A stretch of DNA of 13,411 bases from the NCBI GenBank assembly GCA_024278345.1, contig JAJRTK010000341.1, forward strand, positions 1 through 13,411, given 5' to 3'. A program made the position numbers and the translations under genes. The first letter of the stretch is position 1, and each line of letters opens with the position of its first letter. This DNA comes from a bacterium (GTDB lineage: Bacteria; CSSED10-310; JAJRTK01). Under the pieces are notes generated by a model. It was not told the origin of the DNA and searched no databases. It worked only from the letters and a program-made list of their open reading frames with translations. Shown here one piece after another: positions 7,133 through 13,411 of this stretch.

Positions 7133-8089
7133 GTGAAAAACGTATTTGACGAACGCCTTGCAGAGTGCCATCTGACCTTGCACCGCGATCCCTTGAGAAC
7201 CGTCCAGATCAATCTTGGGAAACTCTGTAATCAGGCCTGTCTTCATTGTCACGTGGATGCCGGCCCTTTGAGGACGGAGAACATGGATCGGCCCGTGGCG
7301 GAAAAGATCGTGGAGCTTCTCCGGGCGTCCCACGGGATCATGGTCGTGGATATCACCGGTGGAGCACCGGAGCTCAACGGCAATTTCCGGTGGCTGGTGG
7401 AGCAAAGTCGCAAGCTGGATCTCCAGGTCATCGACCGCTGCAACCTCAGCGTACTTCTGGAATCGGGGATGGCGGACCTCCCCAAGTTCCTGGCCGATCA
7501 TGAGATCCGCATCGTGGCGTCGCTGCCCTGTTACAGCAGGGAAAATGTCGATGAGCAGCGAGGGCGAGGGACGTTTGACAAGAGCATCAAAGCCCTGCGC
7601 ACTCTGAACGATTTGGGGTATGGGCAGGAAGGAACAAGGCTGCAACTCGACCTGGTTTACAATCCTGGCGGCCCTTTCTTACCGCCTTCGCAAAAAAAGC
7701 TGGAACAGGACTACAAAGTGCGGCTCAGGGAAGAGTTCGGGATTGCGTTCAATCAGTTGCTCACCCTCACCAACCTCCCGATCCTCCGTTTCGAGACTTC
7801 GCTTCGGCTTTCCGGCGACTTCGAACGGTACTCGGCACTCCTTCGAGATTCCTTCAACGCGGCCACCGTTCCCGGTCTCATGTGCCGCAACCTGGTTTCC
7901 GTGAGCTGGGACGGAAGGGTTTACGACTGCGACTTCAACCAGCAACTGGGAATCCCTCTGGGCTACTGGCCTCGGATGGTGTGGGACCTCAAATCGTTCG
8001 ATGAAGTCGGAGGAAGGATCGCCACGGGTCCCCATTGCTTCGGTTGCACGGCGGGAGCCGGAAGTAGCTGCGGCGGAGCGTTGGCTTGA
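7133..8089 (+). CDS. arsS: ArsS-type radical SAM protein (arsenosugar biosynthesis)
   Basis: A 318-residue radical SAM enzyme. Cys32, Cys36 and Cys39 in CNQACLHCHVDAGP form the CxxxCxxC motif for the 4Fe-4S cluster that cleaves SAM. ITGGAPELN and RCNLSVLLE follow in the usual order. The C-terminal cysteine-rich signature is HCFGCTAGAGSSCGGA with Cys302, Cys305 and Cys313, typical of the ArsS family, some members of which are selenoproteins; here these positions are cysteine codons. ArsS attaches a 5'-deoxyadenosyl group to methylated arsenic in arsenosugar synthesis, so ArsM would supply its substrate. The start is placed at GTG 7133 because family members begin shortly before DERLAEcxLTL and the length then fits the usual ~320 residues. 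The ribosome site (GGGAAAGAG, two bases away) is poor, and a GTG at 7076 or the frame start at 6962 cannot be excluded. It converges on tldE with a 54-bp gap. Confidence 0.88.
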   Translation: MKNVFDERLAECHLTLHRDPLRTVQINLGKLCNQACLHCHVDAGPLRTENMDRPVAEKIVELLRASHGIMVVDITGGAPELNGNFRWLVEQSRKLDLQVIDRCNLSVLLESGMADLPKFLADHEIRIVASLPCYSRENVDEQRGRGTFDKSIKALRTLNDLGYGQEGTRLQLDLVYNPGGPFLPPSQKKLEQDYKVRLREEFGIAFNQLLTLTNLPILRFETSLRLSGDFERYSALLRDSFNAATVPGLMCRNLVSVSWDGRVYDCDFNQQLGIPLGYWPRMVWDLKSFDEVGGRIATGPHCFGCTAGAGSSCGGALA

Positions 8090-8118
8090 GGCTGGCAACA
8101 CTCTGATCCGTGATTGGG

Positions 8119-8134
8119 CCCGGATGAATCCGGG
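8119..8134. terminator. Hairpin in the arsS/tldE convergent gap
   Basis: CCCGGA and TCCGGG flank a TGAA loop in the 54 bp between the two converging stop codons. The symmetry would serve both strands. There is no T-run on either side, so termination is inferred from position only. Confidence 0.35.
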
Positions 8135-8143
8135 AAGCTCTGG

Positions 8144-9463
8144 TCAAGTTCCGCTAATGGACACGTTTTCGAAAACCAGAGAGGGAATCCTCCAAGAAGA
8201 ATAGGGATAGGGATCATTGCCTACGGCCACCAAACGGTGCCAGAGATCCTTGTGATTGCCCGAAAGGTTCATTTCTCCGATGGGACGGCCAATACGGCCC
8301 TGGTCGATCTCGAACCCGACGATCCCCACGGAAAAGTCACCCGCTGTGGAATTCGCGTTTCCACCCATGAGCTTGTCAATGAAAAGTCCATGAGAAACAC
8401 CGGCGATGAGCTCCCGTGATGACTTGTCCCCGGGAGGCAGGACAAGATTGGATGCACTCCCACTGGTGGGAGGCCTGCCGAGCTTGCGGCCGTAGTAAAC
8501 GCCGATGAGATAGTTCTTGAGAATGCCTTTTTCCACCAGGTTGCGGCAGCGCGCGGAAATGCCGTCTCGGTCGTAATGGCGAGATCCGAATCCCCTGTAG
8601 AGCAAGGGGTCGTCGCACAGAGTGAAGTGCGATGATCCCACCTGTTTACCCTGCATATTGACAAGGAAAGATCGCTCCCGGTACAAGGCATAGCCGGCCA
8701 TGACACCGACGAATTGCTCCAACAGGTGGCCGGCGGCGCGATTCCCCAAAATGATGGCCGTTTTCGATGAGGGAAGGCGCACCTGGCCCAGGCGAGCCAA
8801 AGCTCTTTTGGTAGCGCTGGCACCGACAGAAATGGGATCGGGCAAATCGGAAAACACCCTTGCTCCCGCCATGTGCCAGTCCATGGGTTTTCGGCCATCC
8901 AGGTCCTGGACAGAAACAGATGCGTTCATCCAATAGGAAGTGGAGCGCCGGGTCCCTTCAAACCCGTTGGAGTGAAGCCGGTAAGATTCGCCCATGGAAT
9001 CGCTGACATTGGTGGTCACGGAAATGATCGGGCCGGTGACCTCTCGGGCCCCAGTCTCGAGAGCGTGAGCAAGCTCCAGGCGCGTCTGGGTATCGAGATC
9101 CTCGTGACCGCCATCATAAATCCCCAGATCATTGGCGGGACGGTCCCTGTACAGCTCCGGATCCGCCAGGCCCTTGCAGGGATCGGGGTCCAAGTGGCGG
9201 GTCAAGCTCATCGCTTCGTCCACGAGCCATCGAAGAGAATCCCAACGCAAATCAGACGTGTGATGGGTGGAAGAGCGACCATCCACATAGAGGGAGAAAG
9301 CCAGGCCGGAGGAAAAGGACTCCTGGATCTTGTCGAGCTGGCCATCCCGGACTTCGAGGCTGATGAAGCGTTTCTTGGAAACCCACACGGCAACCTCGTG
9401 AGCGCCCGAAGAAAGTGCGGTTTCCAACGTCTGTTGGGCAAGATTCTTGAGATCGCGGTTCAT
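8144..9463 (-). CDS. pmbA: TldE/PmbA family protein, partner subunit of TldD peptidase
   Basis: A 439-residue member of the TldD/PmbA family, the TldE (PmbA) branch. The N-terminal domain resembles other members (VRDGQLDKIQESFSSGLAFSLYVDGR). The C-terminal part has SSKTAIILGNRAAGHLLEQF, the place where TldD has its metal motif but TldE has none. It continues with GYALYRERSFL, GSRHYDRDGISAR, KNYLIGVYYGRKLG, VGIVGFEIDQG and a terminal PSLVFENVSISG. In E. coli, TldD and TldE form a heterodimer that degrades unstructured peptides, trims the microcin B17 precursor and degrades CcdA; TldE lacks catalytic residues but is needed. The start at 9463 has AGGAGG eight bases upstream and overlaps the tldD stop in ATGA, so the two are co-translated and likely made in equal amounts. 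Length is normal. Confidence 0.93.
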   Translation of the reverse strand: MNRDLKNLAQQTLETALSSGAHEVAVWVSKKRFISLEVRDGQLDKIQESFSSGLAFSLYVDGRSSTHHTSDLRWDSLRWLVDEAMSLTRHLDPDPCKGLADPELYRDRPANDLGIYDGGHEDLDTQTRLELAHALETGAREVTGPIISVTTNVSDSMGESYRLHSNGFEGTRRSTSYWMNASVSVQDLDGRKPMDWHMAGARVFSDLPDPISVGASATKRALARLGQVRLPSSKTAIILGNRAAGHLLEQFVGVMAGYALYRERSFLVNMQGKQVGSSHFTLCDDPLLYRGFGSRHYDRDGISARCRNLVEKGILKNYLIGVYYGRKLGRPPTSGSASNLVLPPGDKSSRELIAGVSHGLFIDKLMGGNANSTAGDFSVGIVGFEIDQGRIGRPIGEMNLSGNHKDLWHRLVAVGNDPYPYSSWRIPSLVFENVSISGT

Positions 9464-10908
9464 GGGCCAACTCCTCCTACGGTGACTTTGGAAACCAGGA
9501 CCGTGGGTTGCCCAAGTGAAACCGGTACGAACTGCCCCTCCTTGCCACAAGCCCAACTGCTCTCATCTAATTGGAGATCATCGGCGACCATGCTGATCTG
9601 GCGCAGCGATTCAGGACCATTCCCGATCAAATTGACATCCTTGATAGGCGCCGTAAGCTTTCCATCTTCGATGAGAAAACCGGTTTTGACGTAGAATGTG
9701 TAGTCGCCTCCGCCGATATCGACAGCGCCGTTCCCAAAGGTGATGCAGTACAGCCCGCGAGACACGTTGCCGATGATCTCCTCTTGGGTGTGGGGACCTG
9801 GCAACATATAGGTATTCCGCATCCTGGGCATGGGAGCGTGGCGAAAAGACTGCCGGCGACCGTTCCCCGTGGGGCTGACATGGTAATGTCTGGCGCTGAG
9901 ATGGTCATGGAGATAGCTTCGAAGCACGCCCTTTTCCACGAGAACCGTTTTTTGCCCCGGATTCCCTTCGTCATCGATGTTGATAGAGCCACGCAACCCT
10001 TCCTCAATACCACTATCGACGACGGTTACTTCGGGCGAGGCGACCTCTTTTCCCATCGATTCCGCGAAAATAGATGTCCCCTTTCGGTTGAAGTCCGCCT
10101 CCAGGCCATGTCCGATGGCTTCGTGGAGCAGAATCCCCGAGGAGCCGGCTCCCAGAACCACTGGCATCTCCCCGGACGGCGGCTTTTTGGCATCAAAGAG
10201 ATTCCGCGTCCGCTCCGTGACACAGGAGAGCATCTTTTCGATCCGAGCCTCACCGTAAAAACCAAAGTCCCGCCGCGCCGCCAGGCTATGGTTCCCCGAT
10301 TGCTTCTCGCCACCCTTCTTCATGGTGATGGATATCTGCAACTGGGTCATGGGCTGGCAGTCGAAGGAAAACCTGCCTTGGGAATCGACGATCAGAATCC
10401 TCTTTTGGCTGCCGTGGAAGGAGAGAATCACTTTTCGGACAAGGGAATCTCGTTCCCTGGCCCGAACATCGAGATCGCTGAGGAAAGGCAAGACTCGTTC
10501 CAGGTTCACGGCATCCCAAACGCCTTCTGATTCATAGTGGCGCGGGATGGTCCGCCCTTCCAACCGTTTGGGAGGGACCGCGGCACCAGCCGACGCAATG
10601 GCCGCCGCCGTCCGAGCCGCCCCGAGCATGGCCCCAAGTTCCAAGGACTCCGAAAAGGCGTAACCCGTTTGATCGCCCACCAGGACGCGAATTCCCACGC
10701 CCAAATCGATCTTCTTCGAAGCCCGGTTGACCGAACTATCCTCGAGCCCTACATGGGTCGCAACGAGGTGCTGAAAATAGAGATCCGCGTAATCGCCGCC
10801 CTTGGAAAGGGCTTCCGAAAGAAGTTTTCGAATGGTTTCGCCAGTGATTCCAAACTGCTTTTCGAAGTAAGCACTGGGAACCGATTGTGGTAAACTGCCT
10901 GACTGCAT
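9460..10908 (-). CDS. tldD: TldD metallopeptidase subunit
   Basis: A 482-residue TldD. The zinc-binding HExxxH motif is HEAIGHGLEAD starting at His262, and the C-terminal ligand candidate is Cys454 in WACGKEGQFVPVSLG, both family hallmarks. Other matches are SSVNRASKKIDLGVGIRVL near the N terminus, MPVVLGAGSSGILLHEA before the motif, IDDEGNPGQKTVLVEKGVL, RMRNTYMLPG and VDIGGGDYTFYVKTGF. With TldE it should form a proteolytic chamber that cuts unfolded or post-translationally modified peptides in the cytosol. The ATG at 10908 is chosen for GGAGG seven bases upstream; an earlier in-frame start at 10944 lacks one. The 5' flank carries repeat copy B, 84 bp before the start. No peptide precursor gene is recognisable nearby, so the natural substrate is unknown. 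Downstream, tldE overlaps by four bases. Confidence 0.95.
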   Translation of the reverse strand: MQSGSLPQSVPSAYFEKQFGITGETIRKLLSEALSKGGDYADLYFQHLVATHVGLEDSSVNRASKKIDLGVGIRVLVGDQTGYAFSESLELGAMLGAARTAAAIASAGAAVPPKRLEGRTIPRHYESEGVWDAVNLERVLPFLSDLDVRARERDSLVRKVILSFHGSQKRILIVDSQGRFSFDCQPMTQLQISITMKKGGEKQSGNHSLAARRDFGFYGEARIEKMLSCVTERTRNLFDAKKPPSGEMPVVLGAGSSGILLHEAIGHGLEADFNRKGTSIFAESMGKEVASPEVTVVDSGIEEGLRGSINIDDEGNPGQKTVLVEKGVLRSYLHDHLSARHYHVSPTGNGRRQSFRHAPMPRMRNTYMLPGPHTQEEIIGNVSRGLYCITFGNGAVDIGGGDYTFYVKTGFLIEDGKLTAPIKDVNLIGNGPESLRQISMVADDLQLDESSWACGKEGQFVPVSLGQPTVLVSKVTVGGVGP

Positions 10909-10991
10909 TGAATAACCTCCACCAGACCGGAAAACAAAACCCAAGAGACATGGATTTCCAGGAATCTCCCCCTCAAAGGAGATGAATCGAC

Positions 10992-11064
10992 AAAAAAGCT
11001 TTTCTTTCCTTGGGTTGAGTCCGCTCGCGGCGGCGGCAGTCCGTCCGCCGCCACTCGCCTTTTT
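10992..11064 (-). repeat. Dispersed structured repeat, copy B, upstream of tldD
   Basis: Reverse complement of copy A at 6808-6881: 44 of 45 identical over 11020-11064. After the core the A-rich segment differs, and the element ends in AAAAGCTTTTTT read on the minus strand. The GGCGGCGG/CCGCCGCC stem is conserved. Read toward tldD it has the same orientation as copy A read toward arsS, ending 84 bp before the tldD start. It lies in the 305-bp divergent gap between tldD and the glycosyltransferase; apart from this repeat and the leader ORF, I see nothing else there. Confidence 0.8.
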
Positions 11065-11178
11065 CGAGGTGCTGGAGCATCATCCGTCTCCTGGAAGCAG
11101 CAACCAGCCAAGTTTTGGAGATGAAGGTGAAAGATGATGGCCAAAAGGGTAAAGATAGCTCCACAGAACGGAAGAGGG

Positions 11179-11233
11179 CAAGTTCTCATGACCCGGCATC
11201 GACCCAAGTTCCCATGACCCGGCATCGACCCAA
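11179..11233 (+). repeat. 26-bp tandem duplication at the glycosyltransferase start
   Basis: Bases 11179-11204 are repeated at 11205-11230 with one difference (T versus C at the seventh base), and three further bases continue the match. Each copy contains an ATG (11188 and 11214). Because 26 is not a multiple of three, the two ATGs are in different frames; only the second opens the glycosyltransferase. Confidence 0.9.
11188..11217 (+). CDS. Possible 9-codon leader ORF in ATGA overlap with the glycosyltransferase
   Basis: The first copy of the duplication gives MTRHRPKFP and then TGA at 11215-11217. That stop overlaps the second ATG (11214) as ATGA. GAGGG lies nine bases before the first ATG, whereas the second ATG has no good site of its own, so ribosomes could load on the leader and restart. 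The same frame is open from two ATGs at 11134 and 11137, which could make the leader 27-28 codons. The leader repeats the first seven residues of the downstream protein, so it is probably the displaced original start. Confidence 0.4.
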   Translation: MTRHRPKFP

Positions 11234-12398
11234 AATTCTTCATCTGGTGACCGAGCCAGTTCTTGGCGGCGCTCAAGAGATCGTCTGTTCGCTGGCCTGC
11301 CAACAGAGGCGGCGCGGGATTGATGTGACCGTTGTCACAAGCCCTGGCGGGCCGCTCCTGGAAAGGGTCAAAGAACTGGGGCTTGAAGGAGAGTCGGCGA
11401 CGATGGCAACGGGACTGAGCCTTCGTGGCGTCGCGAAGATTCAACAGATTGTGAAAGAACGGAAAATCGACCTCCTTCATGCCCACGGCGCACGGGCGTC
11501 TCTCCATGCTTTTTTGGCTCTGCGCCTTGGCCGGAAAGTTCCTCTCGTGGGTCATGTCCACCTTTTCGACCGGTGGCGGTTCGACAATTCCTGGCGGGCC
11601 CGCGTCGATGGTTTCATTGCCCGGCGCCTTGACCGTATCATCGCTTGCAGTGAAAGATTGCGCGCGGCGCTGTTGGAACGGCAAGGCTATCCTTCCTCCA
11701 CGGTTTCGGTTCCCAACGGGATCCGCCTGGAACCGTTCTTGGCACGACTTGGAAAGGAACAAGCCCGAAAGATGCTCGGATTGCCGGAAGATGCGGTGAT
11801 CGCCGGAGTTTGTGCGAGGCTTGAGCCCCAAAAAGGGCATCGCTTTCTTATCGACGCTCTAGGCCTGCTCAGCGAGCGCCTGCCGAAACTAATCCTGGCC
11901 GTGGCTGGCACTGGCAGCCTCCGAAAAAAGCTCGAGTTGAAAACCGAATCCCTGGGCCTGGGCTCGCGGGTGCATTGGCTGGGCTTCCAAAAAGAGGTGC
12001 CCACTCTCCTGGCGGCTCTGGATCTCTTCGTGCTTCCCTCTCTCTACGAGGGACTGCCCCTAGCCGTCATAGAGGCGATGGCGGCGGGATTGCCCGTGGT
12101 GGCCACAGAGGTTTCCGGAACGCCGGAGATCGTGCGGCCGAATCAAACTGGCTGGCTGGTCAAGGCCGGATCTCCCGAAGCTCTTGCCCGGGCGATGGAA
12201 GAAGCCCTCACGGATCCAATGCAGGCCCAGCGGCTGGCATCGGCAGGCCATAGGCTGGTGACGAAGACCCACAGCGTGGCGGCCATGGAAAACCGAGTGT
12301 TCCAGATTTACTCGGAGCTAACCCCTGAGATTTTTTCCACGGGGGCTCTTGAAACTTTCCCCACGGCGGCTTCCGGTGTTGCCTCCACCTCTGAGTAA
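11214..12398 (+). CDS. GT4-family glycosyltransferase
   Basis: A 394-residue retaining glycosyltransferase of GT-B fold, family GT4. The N-terminal Rossmann half has ILHLVTEPVLGGAQEIVCSL, with the typical GGA(Q/E) acceptor-side loop, then DLLHAHGARAS and GFIARRLDRIIACSE, and the domain linker VSVPNGI. The nucleotide-sugar half has CARLEPQKGHRFLIDAL, LAVAGTG and the EX7E motif Glu279/Glu287 in SLYEGLPLAVIEAMAAGLP. Such enzymes build surface polysaccharide, lipopolysaccharide or glycolipids; the sugar cannot be told, and no neighbouring polysaccharide genes are in view. The start at 11214 is the first in-frame ATG directly before the family strand but depends on the leader described above. An in-frame TTG at 11115 or ATG at 11121 would add 33 or 31 unusual residues. 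The last 91 bp overlap the convergent membrane-protein gene, and the C-terminal tail (~25 residues) is low-complexity. Confidence 0.88.
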   Translation: MTRHRPKILHLVTEPVLGGAQEIVCSLACQQRRRGIDVTVVTSPGGPLLERVKELGLEGESATMATGLSLRGVAKIQQIVKERKIDLLHAHGARASLHAFLALRLGRKVPLVGHVHLFDRWRFDNSWRARVDGFIARRLDRIIACSERLRAALLERQGYPSSTVSVPNGIRLEPFLARLGKEQARKMLGLPEDAVIAGVCARLEPQKGHRFLIDALGLLSERLPKLILAVAGTGSLRKKLELKTESLGLGSRVHWLGFQKEVPTLLAALDLFVLPSLYEGLPLAVIEAMAAGLPVVATEVSGTPEIVRPNQTGWLVKAGSPEALARAMEEALTDPMQAQRLASAGHRLVTKTHSVAAMENRVFQIYSELTPEIFSTGALETFPTAASGVASTSE

Positions 12399-13099
12399 TC
12401 CGATCCGGCTTGCGGCGCCAACACCGGCAAGAGGCTTCCAAATCTGCCGTAACGACATGGCACCGGCTGAAAAACCGGAAGCTGCTGTTCCGGTTCGCTA
12501 AGATCGACGAACCGATTGCCCACACCCATGCGCCAAGAGACGCGGCGCACTTGAACTTGGAGCTGGCCGTGGACCTCGCGCACCTGCTTGAGCAGAGATC
12601 CACCCACGTGACTCGCCTGCTCCCGAAGCCCCTCTCTTAGTTCCTCGTACCATTCCCGCTGGTCCTCCTGCTGGGCTTGCTCGATGGCGTAAAACTCACG
12701 GAAAATCAGCGTATGCGCCTTGATCTTGACGTAGGCGATCCCCTCCAGAAGGAAAAGTAGCCACAACATCCGCGGCGAACCGACACGCTGGTCCACCAAA
12801 GAGATCGCCAAGAGCGCCAAACTCACCAACGCCGCGTTCCGCGTTACCGAAAGCTCAAACAGCTTAAAGACCGGAAGCTTCATATTCTTCCAGTCGAAAT
12901 AGCGAACGATGGGATAGAAGATCAGGAAACCGCCCAGGCAGATGAAGCCCCTCACCAGACTGGGCCACAAGTCGGTCCACTCATCCACCCACAAAAGCTG
13001 GATGGGCACGGACACCAAGAAGCCGGCCGCTACATAGCCGATGGTGTACTGAATGTTCATGATGAACGCGGTAAATGTCGGAAATAACCGTGAGGCCAT
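12308..13099 (-). CDS. Hypothetical membrane protein with four predicted transmembrane helices and a coiled-coil tail
   Basis: I do not recognise this 263-residue protein. Hydrophobic segments near residues 12-38 (YTIGYVAAGFLVSVPIQLLWV), 48-68 (GFICLGGFLIFYPIV), 86-104 (ALVSLALLAISLV) and 110-126 (MLWLLFLLEGIAYV) suggest four membrane helices. A charged helical stretch follows (about 138-185, AQQEDQREWYEELREGLREQ), likely a cytosolic coiled coil. The last ~70 residues are proline-, glutamate- and alanine-rich and look disordered. The ATG at 13099 is chosen because GGAAGGGA lies nine bases upstream. An ATG at 13123 has a ribosome site only three bases away, and a TTG at 13150 opens the frame. 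It converges on the glycosyltransferase with a 91-bp overlap that falls in the disordered tail. The true stop could be right, or the gene may have run on after losing an earlier stop. Confidence 0.7.
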   Translation of the reverse strand: MASRLFPTFTAFIMNIQYTIGYVAAGFLVSVPIQLLWVDEWTDLWPSLVRGFICLGGFLIFYPIVRYFDWKNMKLPVFKLFELSVTRNAALVSLALLAISLVDQRVGSPRMLWLLFLLEGIAYVKIKAHTLIFREFYAIEQAQQEDQREWYEELREGLREQASHVGGSLLKQVREVHGQLQVQVRRVSWRMGVGNRFVDLSEPEQQLPVFQPVPCRYGRFGSLLPVLAPQAGSDYSEVEATPEAAVGKVSRAPVEKISGVSSE

Positions 13100-13286
13100 A
13101 CGCCGATGTCCCTTCCAGGCCATTTTCTCCCACAGACCCCTTCCTGGCAAACGGAGATCCGCGGGACAAACCCGGAACCTTCATGACGAATCGGAGCCGG
13201 GCATCAAGCAAACCGCCAAGGCAAGACTCAGCCCGGGTATCCACGCAAGGCGGGACAGAACAGAAAAAAAGGGACCTATCAAATCC

Positions 13287-13312
13287 CCGCGGTGTTGCTT
13301 TACACTCCGCGG
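13287..13312. repeat. CCGCGG-flanked hairpin
   Basis: CCGCGG at 13287-13292 and 13307-13312 pair, with an inner TGT/ACA extension past a two-base bulge and a six-base loop. It adjoins the next hairpin and may belong to the same intergenic repeat unit. Confidence 0.4.
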
Positions 13313-13326
13313 CGCCGCCATGGTGG

Positions 13327-13345
13327 CACCGGCATCTTGCCGGTG
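13327..13345. repeat. Perfect hairpin of an interspersed-repeat type
   Basis: CACCGGCA (13327-13334) and TGCCGGTG (13338-13345) form a perfect 8-bp stem around TCT. From memory this word is a common intergenic repeat in Verrucomicrobiota- and Planctomycetota-type genomes; there is only one copy in this window. Confidence 0.5.
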
Positions 13346-13411
13346 GCGGGCCGGACGGGATTCACGGAATTGAACGGTGGGTTCCTTGCGTGCGTGGACT
13401 TGTCAACCGGA

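Larger units (their letters stand above)
13100..13411. other. Gene-free right edge with strong hairpins
   Basis: No gene is supported here. The plus-strand open frame over 13053-13373 starts inside the membrane-protein gene, has arginine-rich random-looking content and no ribosome site. The stretch should contain the promoter of the minus-strand membrane protein, but I cannot point to one. The hairpins at 13287-13312 and 13327-13345 are listed separately. Confidence 0.5.

Noticed and set aside
8087-8089. The arsS TGA as a possible selenocysteine codon, since the family includes selenoproteins
   Set aside because: The protein already ends with the usual SSCGGAL-type tail, the codons after TGA give only seven unremarkable residues before another stop, and the expected cysteine positions are ordinary Cys codons.
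8873-9694. Long plus-strand open frame opposite tldE/tldD
   Set aside because: It lies antisense to two firmly identified genes, has no motif and is explained by codon bias in GC-rich coding DNA. The same holds for 9571-10530 and for the minus-strand frame 5753-6700.
10749-11840. Minus-strand open frame across repeat B and the glycosyltransferase start
   Set aside because: It is antisense to the glycosyltransferase and runs through the repeat into tldD in a different frame. Its similarity to a translation near 6815-6890 only reflects the DNA repeat.
13053-13373. Plus-strand open frame at the right edge as a gene
   Set aside because: It starts within the membrane-protein gene, runs through hairpin repeats, is arginine-rich and lacks a ribosome site.

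Overview
The window is bacterial, GC-rich chromosomal DNA with densely packed genes and Shine-Dalgarno starts. No marker gene fixes the phylum. A hairpin of the CACCGGCA/TGCCGGTG type at the right edge is, from memory, common in Verrucomicrobiota- and Planctomycetota-like genomes, but this is weak evidence. I would call it an uncultured-type Gram-negative bacterium of uncertain phylum.

Layout. Bases 1-162 hold the start of a class III nucleotide cyclase catalytic domain that breaks off abruptly. It is followed by a gene-free stretch of about 435 bp that looks AT-richer and carries a 16-bp inverted-repeat pair (256-271 / 399-414), possibly the scar of a mobile element. Next, on the minus strand, come a divergent long PRPP synthetase (599-1765) and a PilZ-domain protein (1943-2299). 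Divergent from these, on the plus strand, are an ArsM-type arsenic methyltransferase (2549-3712), a stand-alone response regulator overlapping a REC-PAS-PAS histidine kinase (3964-6676), and an ArsS-type radical SAM protein (7133-8089). Facing arsS is the minus-strand pair tldD-tldE/pmbA (8144-10908), joined by an ATGA overlap. A plus-strand GT4 glycosyltransferase (11214-12398) follows. Its 3' end overlaps that of a convergent minus-strand membrane protein (12308-13099). The right edge is non-coding with strong hairpins.

How the genes may work together. ArsM methylates trivalent arsenic, and ArsS adds a 5'-deoxyadenosyl group to methylated arsenic on the route to arsenosugars, so the two together suggest organoarsenical biosynthesis. 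The two-component pair between them is co-oriented with both, but no direct regulatory link is visible. TldD/TldE form a metallopeptidase that acts on unfolded or modified peptides.

The least explained signal is a repeat of about 75 bp, 44 of 45 bases identical in its GC-rich core, found once upstream of arsS and once upstream of tldD. Both copies have the same orientation relative to the gene downstream. A second oddity is a 26-bp tandem duplication at the start of the glycosyltransferase, which places a 9-codon leader ORF in ATGA overlap with the real start.
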